A stretch of DNA of 36,203 nt from Actinomycetota bacterium (GCA_019639095.1 JAHBSN010000006.1:1-36203), one strand, 5' to 3'; counted from the stretch's first letter, positions 17,346-26,688 are shown. A program made the numbers and translations. Notes: generated by a model not told the origin, from the letters alone.

Positions 17346-19043
17346 TCAGCGGGTGGGGTCGAGCGAGGCGAGGTAGCGGCGCCAGCCGCCGAACGACGTG
17401 ATGTCGGTGGCATCGGCGAGGCCGTGGGTCTCGCAGATGAAGCCCTTCACCCAGCGGCCGTCGGCCAGCTCCACCGAGCCGATGCCGAGCGGGGGCGCCA
17501 CCGCGGCGAGCACGCGACCGAGCCCGGCGGGGCTGATCGCCCACACCTCCACCTCGATCGCCCGGCCGCCCGAACCCACCCGCTCGAGCCCGGGCCGCGC
17601 CGGCGGGCCGCCCTCGAGGCGGTAGAGGCGGTACCGGGGCGACGTGGCGGTCACGGCCACGAGCTCGGCGCCCTGGTCGACGAGCTGGCCGTTGAGCGGT
17701 TGGCCGCGCAGGTGCGCGCCCACCACCGCGAGGTGGACGCGGTCGCCGGCCGCGGCCCACCCGGGCGCCAGCCGCTCGCCGTGGAGGTCGGCGGCCAGCG
17801 CGGCCACCGCACCGGAGGACGACGGCGGCGCCAGCACGGTCACGCCACCGGCGCCCGCCGGGGCCGGCACGGCGATGGCGGTGAGCCCGAGCAGGTTGGC
17901 GAAGGTGGTGTTGCGGCCGAGCCGGGCGTTGGCGCCCACCGGGTCGGCCGCCACCTCGGCCAGGGTGGGGAGCCACGGCACGGTGGGCACCACCATCGCG
18001 TCGACGCCCGACCACCACGACGCCAGGTCGGCGCGGATCTCGCCCAGGCGGCGCAGCGCGGCGAACACCTCGGTGCCGCGGTACGCCTCGCCACCGGCCA
18101 CCACCGTGGCCACCACCTCCACGAGGCCGTCGGGCCCGGCGGCGAGCACGTCGTGCAGGGCGGCGGTCCGGTCGGCGAGCCACGGGCCGCCGTAGAGGAG
18201 GTCGCCCGCCTCGTGGACGCGCGCCAGGTCGAGGGGGACGAGGTGGTGGCCGAGACCCTCCAGCTCGGCCCCCGCCTCCTCCGCGCCGGCGGCCACCGCC
18301 ACCGTGAACGGGCCGCTCGCCACCGGCCACGGCGCCGCGGCCAGCACCGACTCGACCGCCAGGCCGTCGGCCACCGACCGCGAGAACGTCGACACGCAGT
18401 CGATGCTCGGGCTGGCCGGCACCACGCCGTCGACCGGCCGGGAACCGGGCGCGCCCTTCAGGCCCACCACGCCGCACATGGCCGCGGGAACACGGCCCGA
18501 CCCCGCCGTGTCGGTGCCGAGCGCGAACGCCACCTCGCCGGTGGCCACCGCCACCGCCGAGCCCGACGACGACCCGCCCGGCACCAGGCCGGCGTCGAAG
18601 GGGTTGCGGGGCACGCCGTAGGGCGACCGGGTGCCCACGAGCCCCGTGGCGAGCTGGTCGAGGTTGGTCTTGCCGACGTAGAGGGCGCCGGCGTCGAGCA
18701 GCCGGCCCACCACGGTGGCGGTGGCCGTGGCGGTGCGGGCCAGGCCGGGAAGGCCGGCGGTGGTGACCCGGCCGGCGACGTCGATGTTGTCCTTCACGCC
18801 GAACGGCACCCCCCAGAGGGGCTGCCGATCCCGGTCGCCGGGCACGAGGGCCTTCGCCGCGGCGCGCAGCGCGGCGGCGGGCTCCACGTCGATCCACACG
18901 GCCGGGTCGTCGGACCGGTCGATGCGGGCCAGCACCTCGTCCACCACGGCCACGGGGTCGAGGCCCCGGCCGTAGGCGGCGCGCAGGCCCGCCACCCCGC
19001 CGTCGAGCGCGGCCGCCGCGCTCGGCGCCTCGGGGTCAGCCAT
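17346..19043 (-). CDS. atzF: Allophanate hydrolase
   Basis: 565 residues. An amidase-signature domain occupies about 20-430 with the Ser-cisSer-Lys triad visible: Lys84 in GVKDNID, Ser158 in PGGSSSGS and Ser182 in [13 protein letters not shown]-terminal allophanate hydrolase domain follows (about 440-560) with [20 protein letters not shown], which is specific to AtzF-type enzymes. The length fits AtzF (about 600). The enzyme hydrolyses allophanate; with decarboxylation, the products are ammonia and CO2. It overlaps the biuret hydrolase gene by eight bases (19036-19043) and is the last gene of the nine-gene operon, followed by a strong terminator. It is a stand-alone hydrolase, without the urea carboxylase partner, so allophanate must come from biuret or a similar compound. 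Confidence 0.93.
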   Translation of the reverse strand: MADPEAPSAAAALDGGVAGLRAAYGRGLDPVAVVDEVLARIDRSDDPAVWIDVEPAAALRAAAKALVPGDRDRQPLWGVPFGVKDNIDVAGRVTTAGLPGLARTATATATVVGRLLDAGALYVGKTNLDQLATGLVGTRSPYGVPRNPFDAGLVPGGSSSGSAVAVATGEVAFALGTDTAGSGRVPAAMCGVVGLKGAPGSRPVDGVVPASPSIDCVSTFSRSVADGLAVESVLAAAPWPVASGPFTVAVAAGAEEAGAELEGLGHHLVPLDLARVHEAGDLLYGGPWLADRTAALHDVLAAGPDGLVEVVATVVAGGEAYRGTEVFAALRRLGEIRADLASWWSGVDAMVVPTVPWLPTLAEVAADPVGANARLGRNTTFANLLGLTAIAVPAPAGAGGVTVLAPPSSSGAVAALAADLHGERLAPGWAAAGDRVHLAVVGAHLRGQPLNGQLVDQGAELVAVTATSPRYRLYRLEGGPPARPGLERVGSGGRAIEVEVWAISPAGLGRVLAAVAPPLGIGSVELADGRWVKGFICETHGLADATDITSFGGWRRYLASLDPTR

Positions 19044-19752
19044 CGACGGTCAGGCGGGCGTCGACCGCACCCAGGGCGTCGAGCAGGGCCCCCGACGGCG
19101 CCACGGCACCGAACACTCCGCCCTGCATGGTGACCATGTGGAGCGCGGCCTGGTAGTTGCCCACGTCGGTGGCGCCGGTGCAGTCCTCGAGCAGGAGGCA
19201 CTCGAAGCCCCGGTCGTTGGCCTCGCGCATCGTGGTGTGCACGCACACGTCGGTGGTGATGCCGGTGAAGATCAGGTGGGTGATGCCCTTCGTGCGCAGC
19301 ACGAGGTCGAGCTCGGTGGCGTAGAACGCGCCCTTGCCCGGCTTGTCGATCACCACCTCGCCGTCGATCGGGGCCACCTCGGGCACGATGTCCCAGCCCT
19401 CCTCGCCCCGCACCAGGATCCGGCCGCAGGGCCCGGCGTCGCCGATGCCGGCACCGATCTGCTGGGAGCGCCACAGCTTGTTCGGCGGGCAGTCCGACAG
19501 GTCGGGGAGGTGGCCCTCGCGGGTGTGCACCACCAGCATCCCCACCTCCCGGCAGGCGGCGAGCACCCGGGCGGTGGGCTCGAGCCCGGCCCGCGTCAGG
19601 TTGAGGTCGTAGCCCATGGCGTCGACGTAGCCGCCCGGCCCGCAGAAGTCGGTCTGCCAGTCGATGTTCACCAGGGCGGTGCGAGCCGGGTCGATCGACC
19701 CGTCGTAGGGCCAGGTGTAGGGCCGGGCCTCGATCGGTCCGAAGGTGGTCAT
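19036..19752 (-). CDS. biuH: Biuret amidohydrolase (isochorismatase-like cysteine hydrolase)
   Basis: 238 residues. From memory, the match to Rhizobium leguminosarum BiuH runs along the whole length. Shared blocks include [83 protein letters not shown] and MQGGVFGAV. The catalytic Asp31, Lys137 and Cys170 align with the BiuH triad (Asp36, Lys142, Cys175), and Gln210 aligns with the Gln215 linked to substrate recognition. Reaction: biuret plus water gives allophanate plus ammonia, in the cytoplasm. It lies directly upstream of atzF with an 8-base overlap, so product and next enzyme match. It begins one base after the stop of a degenerate paralogue. A related ureide amidohydrolase activity is the main alternative. 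Confidence 0.9.
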   Translation of the reverse strand: MTTFGPIEARPYTWPYDGSIDPARTALVNIDWQTDFCGPGGYVDAMGYDLNLTRAGLEPTARVLAACREVGMLVVHTREGHLPDLSDCPPNKLWRSQQIGAGIGDAGPCGRILVRGEEGWDIVPEVAPIDGEVVIDKPGKGAFYATELDLVLRTKGITHLIFTGITTDVCVHTTMREANDRGFECLLLEDCTGATDVGNYQAALHMVTMQGGVFGAVAPSGALLDALGAVDARLTVDG

Positions 19753-19753
19753 G

Positions 19754-20329
19754 TCAGGCCTCCTGGGCGGTGGGGGAAGGGGTGGGTCGATCGGTGGGTG
19801 CGACCGCGTCGAGCACGGCGGCCACGGTGCCGACGGCGCCGAAGATGCCGCCGGACATGGTCACGGTCTTGGCCGCCGCCGGGGCGAGGTCGGCCACGAG
19901 CGCGGTGCAGGCGTCGACCACGAGCAGGCACTCGTAGCCGCGGTCGTTGGCGGCGCGGAGGGTGGAGTGCACCGGGCCCTCGATGCCGTGTCCGGCCACG
20001 AGGAGGTGGGTGCGGCCCTCGGCGCGCAGCAGGTGGTCGAGCGGGCCGCCGAAGAACCCGTCGAGCCCGGCGGCGTTGGCCACCCGGTGCGGCACGGCCA
20101 GCGAGAGGTGCGCCGAGCCGTGGGCCACGGCCACCACCAGCCCGCCGTGGGCGGCCACGGCGGCCGCGAGCTGGAGGGTGCGCTGGGCCACCGGCGCGTC
20201 GGCGGTGGGTCCGGCCCGGCCCCGCCAGCCCTCGTCCCACCCGGCGAGCACGAGGGCGAGGTGGTGGCCGTGCAGGCGGCCGTCGTAGGGCCAGGCGTAG
20301 GGCTCGGTGCCCGCCACCCACCCGTTCAC
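19754..20329 (-). CDS. Catalytically degenerate BiuH paralogue (pseudoenzyme)
   Basis: 191 residues from GTG 20329. It retains BiuH framework blocks: EPYAWPYDG, then [21 protein letters not shown] and [13 protein letters not shown], each nearly matching its neighbour. Every catalytic position is lost. The Asp of DWQTDF is Gly30 (LAGWDEGW), the KPGKGAF lysine loop is replaced by an Ala/Gly stretch near 85-92, and the Cys of TTDVCVHTT is Pro119 (IEGPVHST). About 45 residues of the substrate-cap region (NKLWRSQQ to GWDIVPE) are deleted. The frame is intact, with GTGA overlap to the hydrolase upstream and one base to biuH, so it appears maintained and co-translated. I infer a non-catalytic partner or regulator of BiuH; recent decay is possible but the clean frame argues against it. 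Confidence 0.8.
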   Translation of the reverse strand: MNGWVAGTEPYAWPYDGRLHGHHLALVLAGWDEGWRGRAGPTADAPVAQRTLQLAAAVAAHGGLVVAVAHGSAHLSLAVPHRVANAAGLDGFFGGPLDHLLRAEGRTHLLVAGHGIEGPVHSTLRAANDRGYECLLVVDACTALVADLAPAAAKTVTMSGGIFGAVGTVAAVLDAVAPTDRPTPSPTAQEA

Positions 20330-21078
20330 GAGCGGCCCCCCACCAGCGGGTGCCAGGCCTCGAGCACCGAGGCGAAGGCGTCGGGGGCATCGAGGTGGGC
20401 GGCGTTGCCGGCGCCGGGCACCTCCACCACGTCGACCCCCGCCAGGTTCTGAAGCACGGCCGCGGCCAGGCGACGCTCCACGGTGCTGCGGGCGCCGACG
20501 GTGGCGAGCACCGGCCGGTCGTGCAGGCGGCCGAGCTCCTCGGCGGTCGGGTCGAAGGCGGCGAACCGGGGGATCTCGGCCTGCCAGCGGGCCGCCTGGT
20601 CCCACGCCGCCGCCCGACCGTGGGGGCCGAGGGCCTCCCAGGTGTCGTCGCCCATCACGCTCCTCACCACGGTCATCGCTCCTTCGAGCCCGGTGGCGGC
20701 CAGGGCGGCCGCCTCGTGGAACCGGGCGTGGAGCCCGGCCGCGTGGCGGCCGAGCAGGGGTTCGTGCAGGACGAGGGCGCCGGCCGCCTCGGGATGGCGG
20801 ATGGCCAGGGCGAGGCCCACGGTGGCCCCGCCGCTCACGCCCACCACCAGGCCGCCGGCCAGGCCGCGGGCCACCAGGTCGTCGGCGAGCCGGTCGGCCT
20901 GGTCGACCACGTCCAGGGCCGTCCCGGCCGGGCCGAGCGGTCGTTCGACCGCGACCACCCGGTGGCGCCCTTCGAGGCGGGCGGCCAGTCGGTCGAACGA
21001 GGCCGGGCCGGCCCCGACGCCGTGCACGAGCACGACGACGGGGCCACGGCCTCGGTCCAGCAGGAGGACGGTGGGCAC
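20326..21078 (-). CDS. Alpha/beta-hydrolase of the biuret operon
   Basis: 250 residues from GTG 21078, five bases after the binding-protein gene. Features: VVVLVHGVGAGPASF oxyanion loop, AVERPLGPAG, nucleophile elbow GVSGGA (Ser82), and AGNAAHLDAPDAF with the probable catalytic His near 225. The Asp is not certain (perhaps in the AT-VGARS region, where an acid is not evident). It encodes a compact cytoplasmic serine hydrolase with a helical cap (about 115-190). No named family is recognised. Its stop overlaps the next start (GTGA), so it is co-expressed with the BiuH-like pair. It may open or deacylate a precursor that is converted to biuret or allophanate; this is inference from context only. 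Confidence 0.8.
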   Translation of the reverse strand: MPTVLLLDRGRGPVVVLVHGVGAGPASFDRLAARLEGRHRVVAVERPLGPAGTALDVVDQADRLADDLVARGLAGGLVVGVSGGATVGLALAIRHPEAAGALVLHEPLLGRHAAGLHARFHEAAALAATGLEGAMTVVRSVMGDDTWEALGPHGRAAAWDQAARWQAEIPRFAAFDPTAEELGRLHDRPVLATVGARSTVERRLAAAVLQNLAGVDVVEVPGAGNAAHLDAPDAFASVLEAWHPLVGGRS

Positions 21079-21083
21079 GGTGG

Positions 21084-22223
21084 TCAGCCGATCTTGCCGA
21101 CGACGCCCTTCACGAAGAAGTCCATCGTCTCGACCTCGGCGTAGGTGGGCTGCTCGCCCTCGGCGTAGACCTCCTTGCCGTCCTGGTCGAGGACGGGCCC
21201 CTCGAACGGCGAACCACCGTCGACGAAGCGCTGCTTGGCCTCGTCGATCTTGGCCTTGGTCTCGTCGTCCACCATGGAGCCGTAGGCCGACTGCACGAAC
21301 GGGTTGTCACCGGTCTGGAGACCCACCCGGAAGTCGCCGTTGTAGTCCGACTCGGCGAACTCGCCGGCCTTCACCGTCTCCACGATGTCGGTGTAGAGCG
21401 GGCCCCAGTTCCACTCGGAGCCCGTGATCCAGCCCTTGGGGGCGAGCTCGGAGGCGTCGGCGTGGTAGCCGACGGAGTAGGCGCCGGCCGCCTCGGTGGC
21501 CTCGATGATCGTCTTGGTGCAGTCCTGGTGCTGGGTGATGACGTCGACGTCCTGGTCGAGCAGCGTCTTCACCGCCTGCGACTGCACCGACGGATCGCAC
21601 CAGCTGCCGGTGGAGATCGTGGTCACGGTGGCCTTCGGGTTCACCGACTGGGCGCCCAGGGCGAAGGCGTTGATGTTGGCCAGCGTCTGGGGGATCGGGA
21701 AGGCGTAGACGTACCCGAGCTTGCCGGTCTCGCTGGTGGCCCCGGCGGCGATGCCGGCCAGGTACACCGGCTCGTACACGGTGCCGAAGTAGGTGCCCAC
21801 GTTGTCGAGCTGGTTGTCGCCCTCGAGGCCGCCCTGGTGCACGAAGATCACGTCGGGGTTCTTCTCGGCCACGTTCTGGGCGAACTCGAGGTGCCCGTAG
21901 CTCGTGGCGAAGATCACGTCGGCGCCCTTGTCGATCATGTTCTGCATGACCTGCTCGGACTCTGCGGTCTCGGGCACGTTCTCGGCCTGGAGCAGCTCGA
22001 CGTCGCCCACCGCCTCCTTCATGGCCAGGCTGCCCTCGTAGGCGGCCTGGTTGTACCCGAAGTCGTCCTTCGGGCCGACGTAGATGAAGCCCGCGGTGAA
22101 GGTGCCGTCGTCCTTGGCGCCGCCGCCGCCGTCGGAGGAGGACGCGGTGTCGCTGCCGCCGCAGCCGGCGGCCACGAGGGCGAGGCCGAGCGCGAGCGCA
22201 GCAGCACGGATGGATCGGGACAT
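21084..22223 (-). CDS. BMP/PnrA-family ABC transporter substrate-binding lipoprotein
   Basis: 379 residues from ATG 22223, with AAGGAG five bases upstream (22229-22234). A lipoprotein signal ends in LVAAGC (Cys21), followed by a Ser/Gly linker and a basic membrane protein/PnrA periplasmic-binding fold from about 40. FTAGFIYVGPKDDFGYNQ, FATSYGHLEFAQNVAEKNPDVIFVH, GYVYAFPIPQTLANINAFALGAQ and TQHQDCTKTIIEA are typical. The family delivers nucleosides, purines or related ureides to a two-permease transporter. It follows the second permease by 53 bases and shows the only strong ribosome binding site in the operon, fitting the higher expression usual for binding proteins. Given biuH and atzF downstream, I predict a biuret-like or N-rich heterocyclic ligand. 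Confidence 0.93.
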   Translation of the reverse strand: MSRSIRAAALALGLALVAAGCGGSDTASSSDGGGGAKDDGTFTAGFIYVGPKDDFGYNQAAYEGSLAMKEAVGDVELLQAENVPETAESEQVMQNMIDKGADVIFATSYGHLEFAQNVAEKNPDVIFVHQGGLEGDNQLDNVGTYFGTVYEPVYLAGIAAGATSETGKLGYVYAFPIPQTLANINAFALGAQSVNPKATVTTISTGSWCDPSVQSQAVKTLLDQDVDVITQHQDCTKTIIEATEAAGAYSVGYHADASELAPKGWITGSEWNWGPLYTDIVETVKAGEFAESDYNGDFRVGLQTGDNPFVQSAYGSMVDDETKAKIDEAKQRFVDGGSPFEGPVLDQDGKEVYAEGEQPTYAEVETMDFFVKGVVGKIG

Positions 22224-22228
22224 GGGAT

Positions 22229-22234
22229 CTCCTT
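22229..22234 (-). promoter_or_regulatory. Strong ribosome binding site of the BMP lipoprotein gene
   Basis: AAGGAG on the minus strand, five bases before ATG 22223. It is the best Shine-Dalgarno sequence in this operon, where the other genes use overlapping starts, and it also excludes the much longer upstream frame. Confidence 0.75.
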
Positions 22235-22276
22235 GGGTGGGGTGCTCGGGGTGGGACGGATGGCGGGAGGGGGACG

Positions 22277-23176
22277 TCAGCCCTCGAAGACCTTCTCGAG
22301 GGCGGCGGGCCCGCCGTGGATGCGGCGCCGGCTGAGCAGGGCCAGGACCACGAGGACGGTGACGTAGGGCAGGGCCTCGAGCAGGTAGCGCGACAGCTCC
22401 CAGCCCCGCGCCTGCAGCTGGAGGTTCAGCGCGATGGCGCCGGCGAACAGGTAGGCGCCGCCGGCGAGCTTGATCGGTTGCCAGCCGGCGAAGATCACGA
22501 GGGCCACGGCCACGTAGCCCCGGCCCACCGTCATCTGCTCGGACCAGTTGAGGGTGGCGGCGGTGGCGAGCTGGGCCCCGCCGACACCAGCCAGCGCCCC
22601 GCCGGTGAGCAGGGCGACCCAGCGCACCCGACGGGCCGACGTGCCGTAGATCTCGAGGACCTCGGGCCCCTCGCCCGCGGCCCGCAGGACCAGGCCGGCC
22701 CGTGTCCGCCAGATCATCCACGTGAGGGCGGGCACGGCGAGGAACGACACGTAGGTGAGCGGGTCGTGCTGGAACAGGACCGGTCCGAGGAACGGCAGCT
22801 TCGAGAGCAGCGGGACGTCCCAGGTCTCGAGCGGCACCACCCCCTGGCCCACGTAGTCCTGGCCGAACAGGGCGGTGACGCCGATGCCGAGGAAGCTGAC
22901 CACGAGGCCGACGGCGATCTGGTTGGCGCCGCGGTGCAGGACGAGCACGGCGTGCACGCACGCCAGCACCGCACCGGCCACCAGGCCGGCGACGACCCCG
23001 ACCCAGGGGCTGCCGGTCTCGATGCCCACCGCGTAGGCGGCCAGGGCGCCGCAGAGCATGGACCCCTCGGTGCCGAGGTTGATGACCCCGGACCGCTCGG
23101 CCACGATCTCGCCGAGCCCGGCGAACACGATGCACGTGCCGCCGGCCACCGCACCGGTGAGGACGGCCTCGATCAT
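22277..23176 (-). CDS. ABC transporter permease 2 (nucleoside/BMP type)
   Basis: 299 residues from ATG 23176, whose ATGA overlaps the stop of the other permease (23173-23176). Eight or more hydrophobic segments are visible. SGVINLGTEGSMLCGALAAY (about 30-49) is the BPD_transp_2 signature shared with YufQ/RbsC-like permeases, and LRAAGEGPEVLEIYGTSARR is the cytoplasmic coupling loop. It is the smaller member of the permease pair and pairs with the 374-residue permease to form the channel. The frame extends further upstream over the partner gene, but the coupled ATG and the length typical of the family set the start. Confidence 0.92.
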   Translation of the reverse strand: MIEAVLTGAVAGGTCIVFAGLGEIVAERSGVINLGTEGSMLCGALAAYAVGIETGSPWVGVVAGLVAGAVLACVHAVLVLHRGANQIAVGLVVSFLGIGVTALFGQDYVGQGVVPLETWDVPLLSKLPFLGPVLFQHDPLTYVSFLAVPALTWMIWRTRAGLVLRAAGEGPEVLEIYGTSARRVRWVALLTGGALAGVGGAQLATAATLNWSEQMTVGRGYVAVALVIFAGWQPIKLAGGAYLFAGAIALNLQLQARGWELSRYLLEALPYVTVLVVLALLSRRRIHGGPAALEKVFEG

Positions 23177-24297
23177 CGGGCCGCCTCCGCCTTCCGACCG
23201 CCCCACCCGAGCACGGCGAGCAGCACCACCGCCATGAGGATGTTGACCGCCCCGCCCGAGAGGCCCGCGGTGATCTTCAGGCCGCTGCCGCCCACGGCGA
23301 TGGCGCCGAGCACCACCGCGGCGCCGATGCAGCGCAGCGGGTCGTGGCGGGCCAGCCACGAGGCGAGGAACCCGATGAACCCGTAGCCGGCGAGCAACTC
23401 GGGGCGCAGGCGCCCCTCGGTGCCGGCCACCTCGATCATGCCGCCCAGGCCGGCCATGGCCCCGCCCACCACCATGGCGGCGATCGACAGTCCGCCCACC
23501 GCCAGGCCGGCGCGGCGGGCGGCCGACGGGTTCCCGCCCAGCACCCGCAGCTTGAAGCCCCAGGTCGACCAGCGCAGCAGCGCCCACAGCACCAGCGCCG
23601 CCACGAGGCCCACGAAGATCCCGGCGTGCACCCGCTGGCCCCAGATGATGGGGAACCGCTCGGGGCCGGTGAGCTCGCGGGAGTAGGCCTGGCCCAGGCT
23701 CGCCGGGTCCTTCCAGGGCTCGAAGCACAGCCAGGTGACCACCAGGCCGGCGATGTAGTTGAGCAGCAGGCTCGAGATCGCCTCGTTGGTGCGGGTGGCC
23801 ACCTTGAGCACCGCCGGGATGGCCGCCCACAGCGCGCCGAGGGCGGCACCGCCGGCCGCCATCAGCACCAGGGTGGGCCACGTGCCGGCGCCACCGTCGA
23901 GCTGGTTCGCCACCAGGATGGCCCCGATGGCCCCCATCAGGAGCTGGCCCTCGCCGCCCAGGTTGAACAGCCCGGCGCGGGCGGGGACGGCGGCGGCCAG
24001 CGCCGCGAGCAGCAGCGGCGTGGCCCGGATGAAGGTCTCGCCGGCGCTGTCGGGCGTGCCGAGGGCCGTCTTCCACATCGACTCGAGGACCGACGCCGGG
24101 TCGGCGCCCTTGGCGAGCAGGAACGCCGAGAAGATGGCGACGGTGCTGGCGATCACCACCGCCCATCGCAGCGCGGTGCGCAGGTGGCGCTGCACCTGGG
24201 CGGCCGCCGTGGGCGCGACGTGGTGGTCATCGGCCTCGGGGCCGGGCGGCACCGGCGCCTCCGGCTCGACGTCGGACGTGGTCTCGAGCACGGTCAT
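23173..24297 (-). CDS. ABC transporter permease 1 (nucleoside/BMP type)
   Basis: 374 residues from ATG 24297, overlapping the ATPase stop by ATGA (24294-24297). A long cytoplasmic N-terminus (about 1-43) precedes eight to ten membrane segments. [20 protein letters not shown] is the permease signature, [20 protein letters not shown] follows, and [16 protein letters not shown] is the coupling motif. The architecture matches YufP-like permeases of BMP transporters. With the ATPase, second permease and lipoprotein it forms a complete importer. Confidence 0.92.
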   Translation of the reverse strand: MTVLETTSDVEPEAPVPPGPEADDHHVAPTAAAQVQRHLRTALRWAVVIASTVAIFSAFLLAKGADPASVLESMWKTALGTPDSAGETFIRATPLLLAALAAAVPARAGLFNLGGEGQLLMGAIGAILVANQLDGGAGTWPTLVLMAAGGAALGALWAAIPAVLKVATRTNEAISSLLLNYIAGLVVTWLCFEPWKDPASLGQAYSRELTGPERFPIIWGQRVHAGIFVGLVAALVLWALLRWSTWGFKLRVLGGNPSAARRAGLAVGGLSIAAMVVGGAMAGLGGMIEVAGTEGRLRPELLAGYGFIGFLASWLARHDPLRCIGAAVVLGAIAVGGSGLKITAGLSGGAVNILMAVVLLAVLGWGGRKAEAAR

Positions 24298-25853
24298 GCC
24301 GCGGCCCCCTGGAGCATGAGGCGGCCGATGGCCTGCCGGTCGGTGGTGGCCGGGTCGACGATCCCGGCCAGGTGGCCGTCGTGGAGCACGAGGATCCGGT
24401 CCGCCAGGGCGAGGAGCTCGTCGAGGTCCTCCGAGACCATCAGCACCCCGGCGCCGGCGGCGCGGCGCTCGAGCAGCAGCTGCTGGGTGGCCCGCACCGA
24501 GGCGATGTCGAGCCCCCGGCTGGGGTAGGCGACCACGACCAGGCTGGGATCGTCGACGAGGAACGTGCGGGTGAGCACGACCCGCTGGATGTTGCCGCCC
24601 GACAGCGTGGCCACCTCGCGCCCGAGCGGCGCCAGGCTCAACCGGTCGGCCACGTCGGTGGCGGCCACGGCGCGGCGGACCGCCTTCCAGTCCACGCGGG
24701 GCCCCGACGTGGGCAGCGGGCGGCCGTTGAGGGCGAGGTGCTCGAAGATGGCGAGGCCGCCGACCACGGCGTCGTTCACCGGATCCTCGGGCACGATGAC
24801 CGCGCCCGCCCGCAGGGCCTTCTTGGGGTGGCCGCCCCGGCCGATGTCGTGCCCGGCGATGTGGATCTCGCCGCTCTCGAGGGGCAGGACGCCGAGCACG
24901 GCGTCGAGCAGCTCGCGCTGGCCGTTGCCGGACACGCCCGCCACCCCCACCAGCTCGCCCGGCTGCACCAGGAACGTGACGTCGTGCAGGCGGGCGTGCC
25001 CGTCGACGCTGCGTGCGCTCACCCCGTTGACCACGAGCGCCGGCTGGCCCTTGCGCGGCGGTTCGCGATCCGCCGGCAGCGGCGGCGGCACGCTGCCCAC
25101 CATGGTCTCCACCAGCTCGTCGTCGGTGAAGCCCGCGGGTCGGGCGCCCGAGATCACCATCTTCCCGCCGCGCAGCACCGTGAAGCGGTCGGCCACGGCC
25201 CGGGTCTCGGCCAGCTTGTGGGTGATCAGGGCGATGCCGAGGCCGTCGGCGCGGAGCCGGTCGATCACCGCCAGGAGGGCGTCGACCTCCTGCGGGGCCA
25301 GCGCGCTGGTGGGCTCGTCGAGGATCACGACCCGGGCGTCCATGAGGAGCACCCGCAGGATCTCCACCAGCTGGCGCTCGGCGATCGAGAGGTCCCGCAC
25401 CACCGCGTCGGGCGACACGGCGAGGCCGTAGCGCTCGGCTCCGTCGGCCACCCGGGCCCGGGCCGCAGAACGCCGGTAGCGGCCCTGGCCGCAGGCCAGC
25501 TCCACGTTCTCGGCCACCGTGAGGGCGGGCACCAGGCGCAGGTCCTGGAAGACCATGCCGATCCCCGCGGCGCGTGCGGCGGCGGGCGAGCCGAGCTCGA
25601 TGGGCTCGCCGTGCACCAGGACCTCGCCCTCCTGGGGCACGTTGACGCCGTAGAGGACCTTCATGAGGGTGCTCTTGCCGGCGCCGTTCTCGCCGAGCAG
25701 GGCGTGCACCTCGCCGGCGCGCAGCGAGAAGTCGACGGCGTCGTTGGCCACCAGGGACCCGAACCGCTGGGTGATGCCCCGGGCGTCGAGGATGGCCGGG
25801 GCCGACCCGTCGGCGCCGGTGGCGCCGGTGAGGTCGATGGTCGGCTCGCTCAC
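24294..25853 (-). CDS. ABC transporter ATPase with two nucleotide-binding domains
   Basis: 519 residues from GTG 25853, overlapping the regulator stop (GTGA). Domain 1 (about 22-260) has a full Walker [22 protein letters not shown] as signature and [13 protein letters not shown] as Walker B. Domain 2 (about 270-515) has [11 protein letters not shown] in place of Walker A, signature [11 protein letters not shown] and [13 protein letters not shown] in place of Walker B. This asymmetry, with a degenerate second site, is normal for the YufO/RbsA-type importers, so it is not damage. The protein powers import by the two downstream permeases. The N-terminal 20 residues are a variable extension. Confidence 0.94.
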   Translation of the reverse strand: MSEPTIDLTGATGADGSAPAILDARGITQRFGSLVANDAVDFSLRAGEVHALLGENGAGKSTLMKVLYGVNVPQEGEVLVHGEPIELGSPAAARAAGIGMVFQDLRLVPALTVAENVELACGQGRYRRSAARARVADGAERYGLAVSPDAVVRDLSIAERQLVEILRVLLMDARVVILDEPTSALAPQEVDALLAVIDRLRADGLGIALITHKLAETRAVADRFTVLRGGKMVISGARPAGFTDDELVETMVGSVPPPLPADREPPRKGQPALVVNGVSARSVDGHARLHDVTFLVQPGELVGVAGVSGNGQRELLDAVLGVLPLESGEIHIAGHDIGRGGHPKKALRAGAVIVPEDPVNDAVVGGLAIFEHLALNGRPLPTSGPRVDWKAVRRAVAATDVADRLSLAPLGREVATLSGGNIQRVVLTRTFLVDDPSLVVVAYPSRGLDIASVRATQQLLLERRAAGAGVLMVSEDLDELLALADRILVLHDGHLAGIVDPATTDRQAIGRLMLQGAAA

Positions 25854-26554
25854 CGGTCGCGCCGATCGAGCATGCGGGCGATGGTGTGGGCGGCCCGCTC
25901 CTCCACCACGTCGAGCGATTCGGCGAAGTGGCCGACGAGCCGTGCCTCCGCCAGGTCGACGTCGCCGTAGAGCAGCGCGTCGAGCACGCCCACGTGCTGT
26001 TCGATGGTGAGCTCCACCCGGCCGGCGCTCAGGAAGTCCTGCATCCGCACGATGCGGATCCGCTCGTTCACCTTGTGGAGCTGGTCGGTGAGCGACTGGT
26101 TGCCCGACGCCCCGGCCAGGCGCTCGTGGAAGTCCTCGTCGAGCAGCACGAAGTCGGTGAGCACCTCGTCGTCGTGGGCGGGGGCGTCGAGGTCGGCCCA
26201 GTCGGCGCGCAGGTGGCGGAGCTGCTCCTCGTCGTGCACGGGCTCGCCGTGGCGGTCGGTCCGGCGCAGGGCGCAGCGCTCGAGGGCGAAGCGGATCTCG
26301 TAGAGCTCGCGGACCAGGTGGAGGTTGATGAGCGTGGGCCCGAAGCCGCCGTCGGCCAGGCGCTCCACGAGCCCCTCGCTGTGCAGCCGCGAGAGCGCCT
26401 CGCGCACCGGGGTGCGGGACACGCCGAGCTGGGCGGCCAGCCGCTCCTCGCCGAGGCGCGCCCCGGGCGGGTACTCCCCCGCCAGCAGCCGGTGCTTCAA
26501 GCCCTGGTAGGCCAGGTCACGTCGGCTGCTGCCTGTATCCGAGGCTGTATACAC
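25850..26554 (-). CDS. GntR-family (FCD) transcriptional regulator
   Basis: 234 residues from GTG 26554. The N-terminal winged helix (about 13-72) contains [34 protein letters not shown], the GntR signature. The FCD effector domain (about 80-225) shows the metal/ligand residues in [12 protein letters not shown] and VGHFAES. It is the first gene of the operon and overlaps the ATPase by GTGA. I chose GTG 26554 because a TACGTT -10 box (26567-26562, minus strand) lies seven bases before it; an in-frame TTG at 26563 would start inside that box. Four GTAT(A/C)(C/G) sites flank the promoter, consistent with self-repression lifted by a pathway intermediate. Members of this subfamily usually respond to small carboxylates. 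Confidence 0.9.
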   Translation of the reverse strand: MYTASDTGSSRRDLAYQGLKHRLLAGEYPPGARLGEERLAAQLGVSRTPVREALSRLHSEGLVERLADGGFGPTLINLHLVRELYEIRFALERCALRRTDRHGEPVHDEEQLRHLRADWADLDAPAHDDEVLTDFVLLDEDFHERLAGASGNQSLTDQLHKVNERIRIVRMQDFLSAGRVELTIEQHVGVLDALLYGDVDLAEARLVGHFAESLDVVEERAAHTIARMLDRRDR

Positions 26555-26594
26555 GCAGGTCAACGTACGGATGGGCCGTATCGAGGTCGTATCC
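26535..26594. promoter_or_regulatory. Promoter and operator cluster of the biuret operon
   Basis: Minus-strand -10 TACGTT at 26567-26562. Four similar sites surround it on the plus strand: GTATCC 26535, TGTATACA 26546-26553 (palindrome), GTATCG 26578 and GTATCC 26589. The first two and last two are 11-12 bases apart, about one helical turn. TGTATACA resembles known FCD-type GntR operators. The pirin gene promoter lies on the far side. Confidence 0.55.
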
Positions 26595-26676
26595 GCTGCG
26601 TGAGGGGCGCGGGTCGGATCGCTGTCGCCGGGCTGACGGGTCCCTGCCGCCGGGACGCAAGGTTGCGGGCCGCCCG

Positions 26677-26682
26677 TAGCGT
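26677..26682 (+). promoter_or_regulatory. Putative -10 box of the pirin gene
   Basis: TAGCGT ends six bases before ATG 26689, predicting a leaderless mRNA. No matching -35 box at standard spacing. Confidence 0.5.
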
Positions 26683-26688
26683 GGGCCC

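Noticed and set aside
24294-25853. Degenerate Walker motifs in the second half of the importer ATPase as a sign of damage
   Set aside because: A non-consensus second nucleotide site is usual for this double-domain ATPase family, so it is not an anomaly.
26555-26563. TTG 26563 as start of the GntR regulator
   Set aside because: It would begin inside the TACGTT -10 box; GTG 26554 has correct leaderless spacing and keeps the whole DNA-binding domain.
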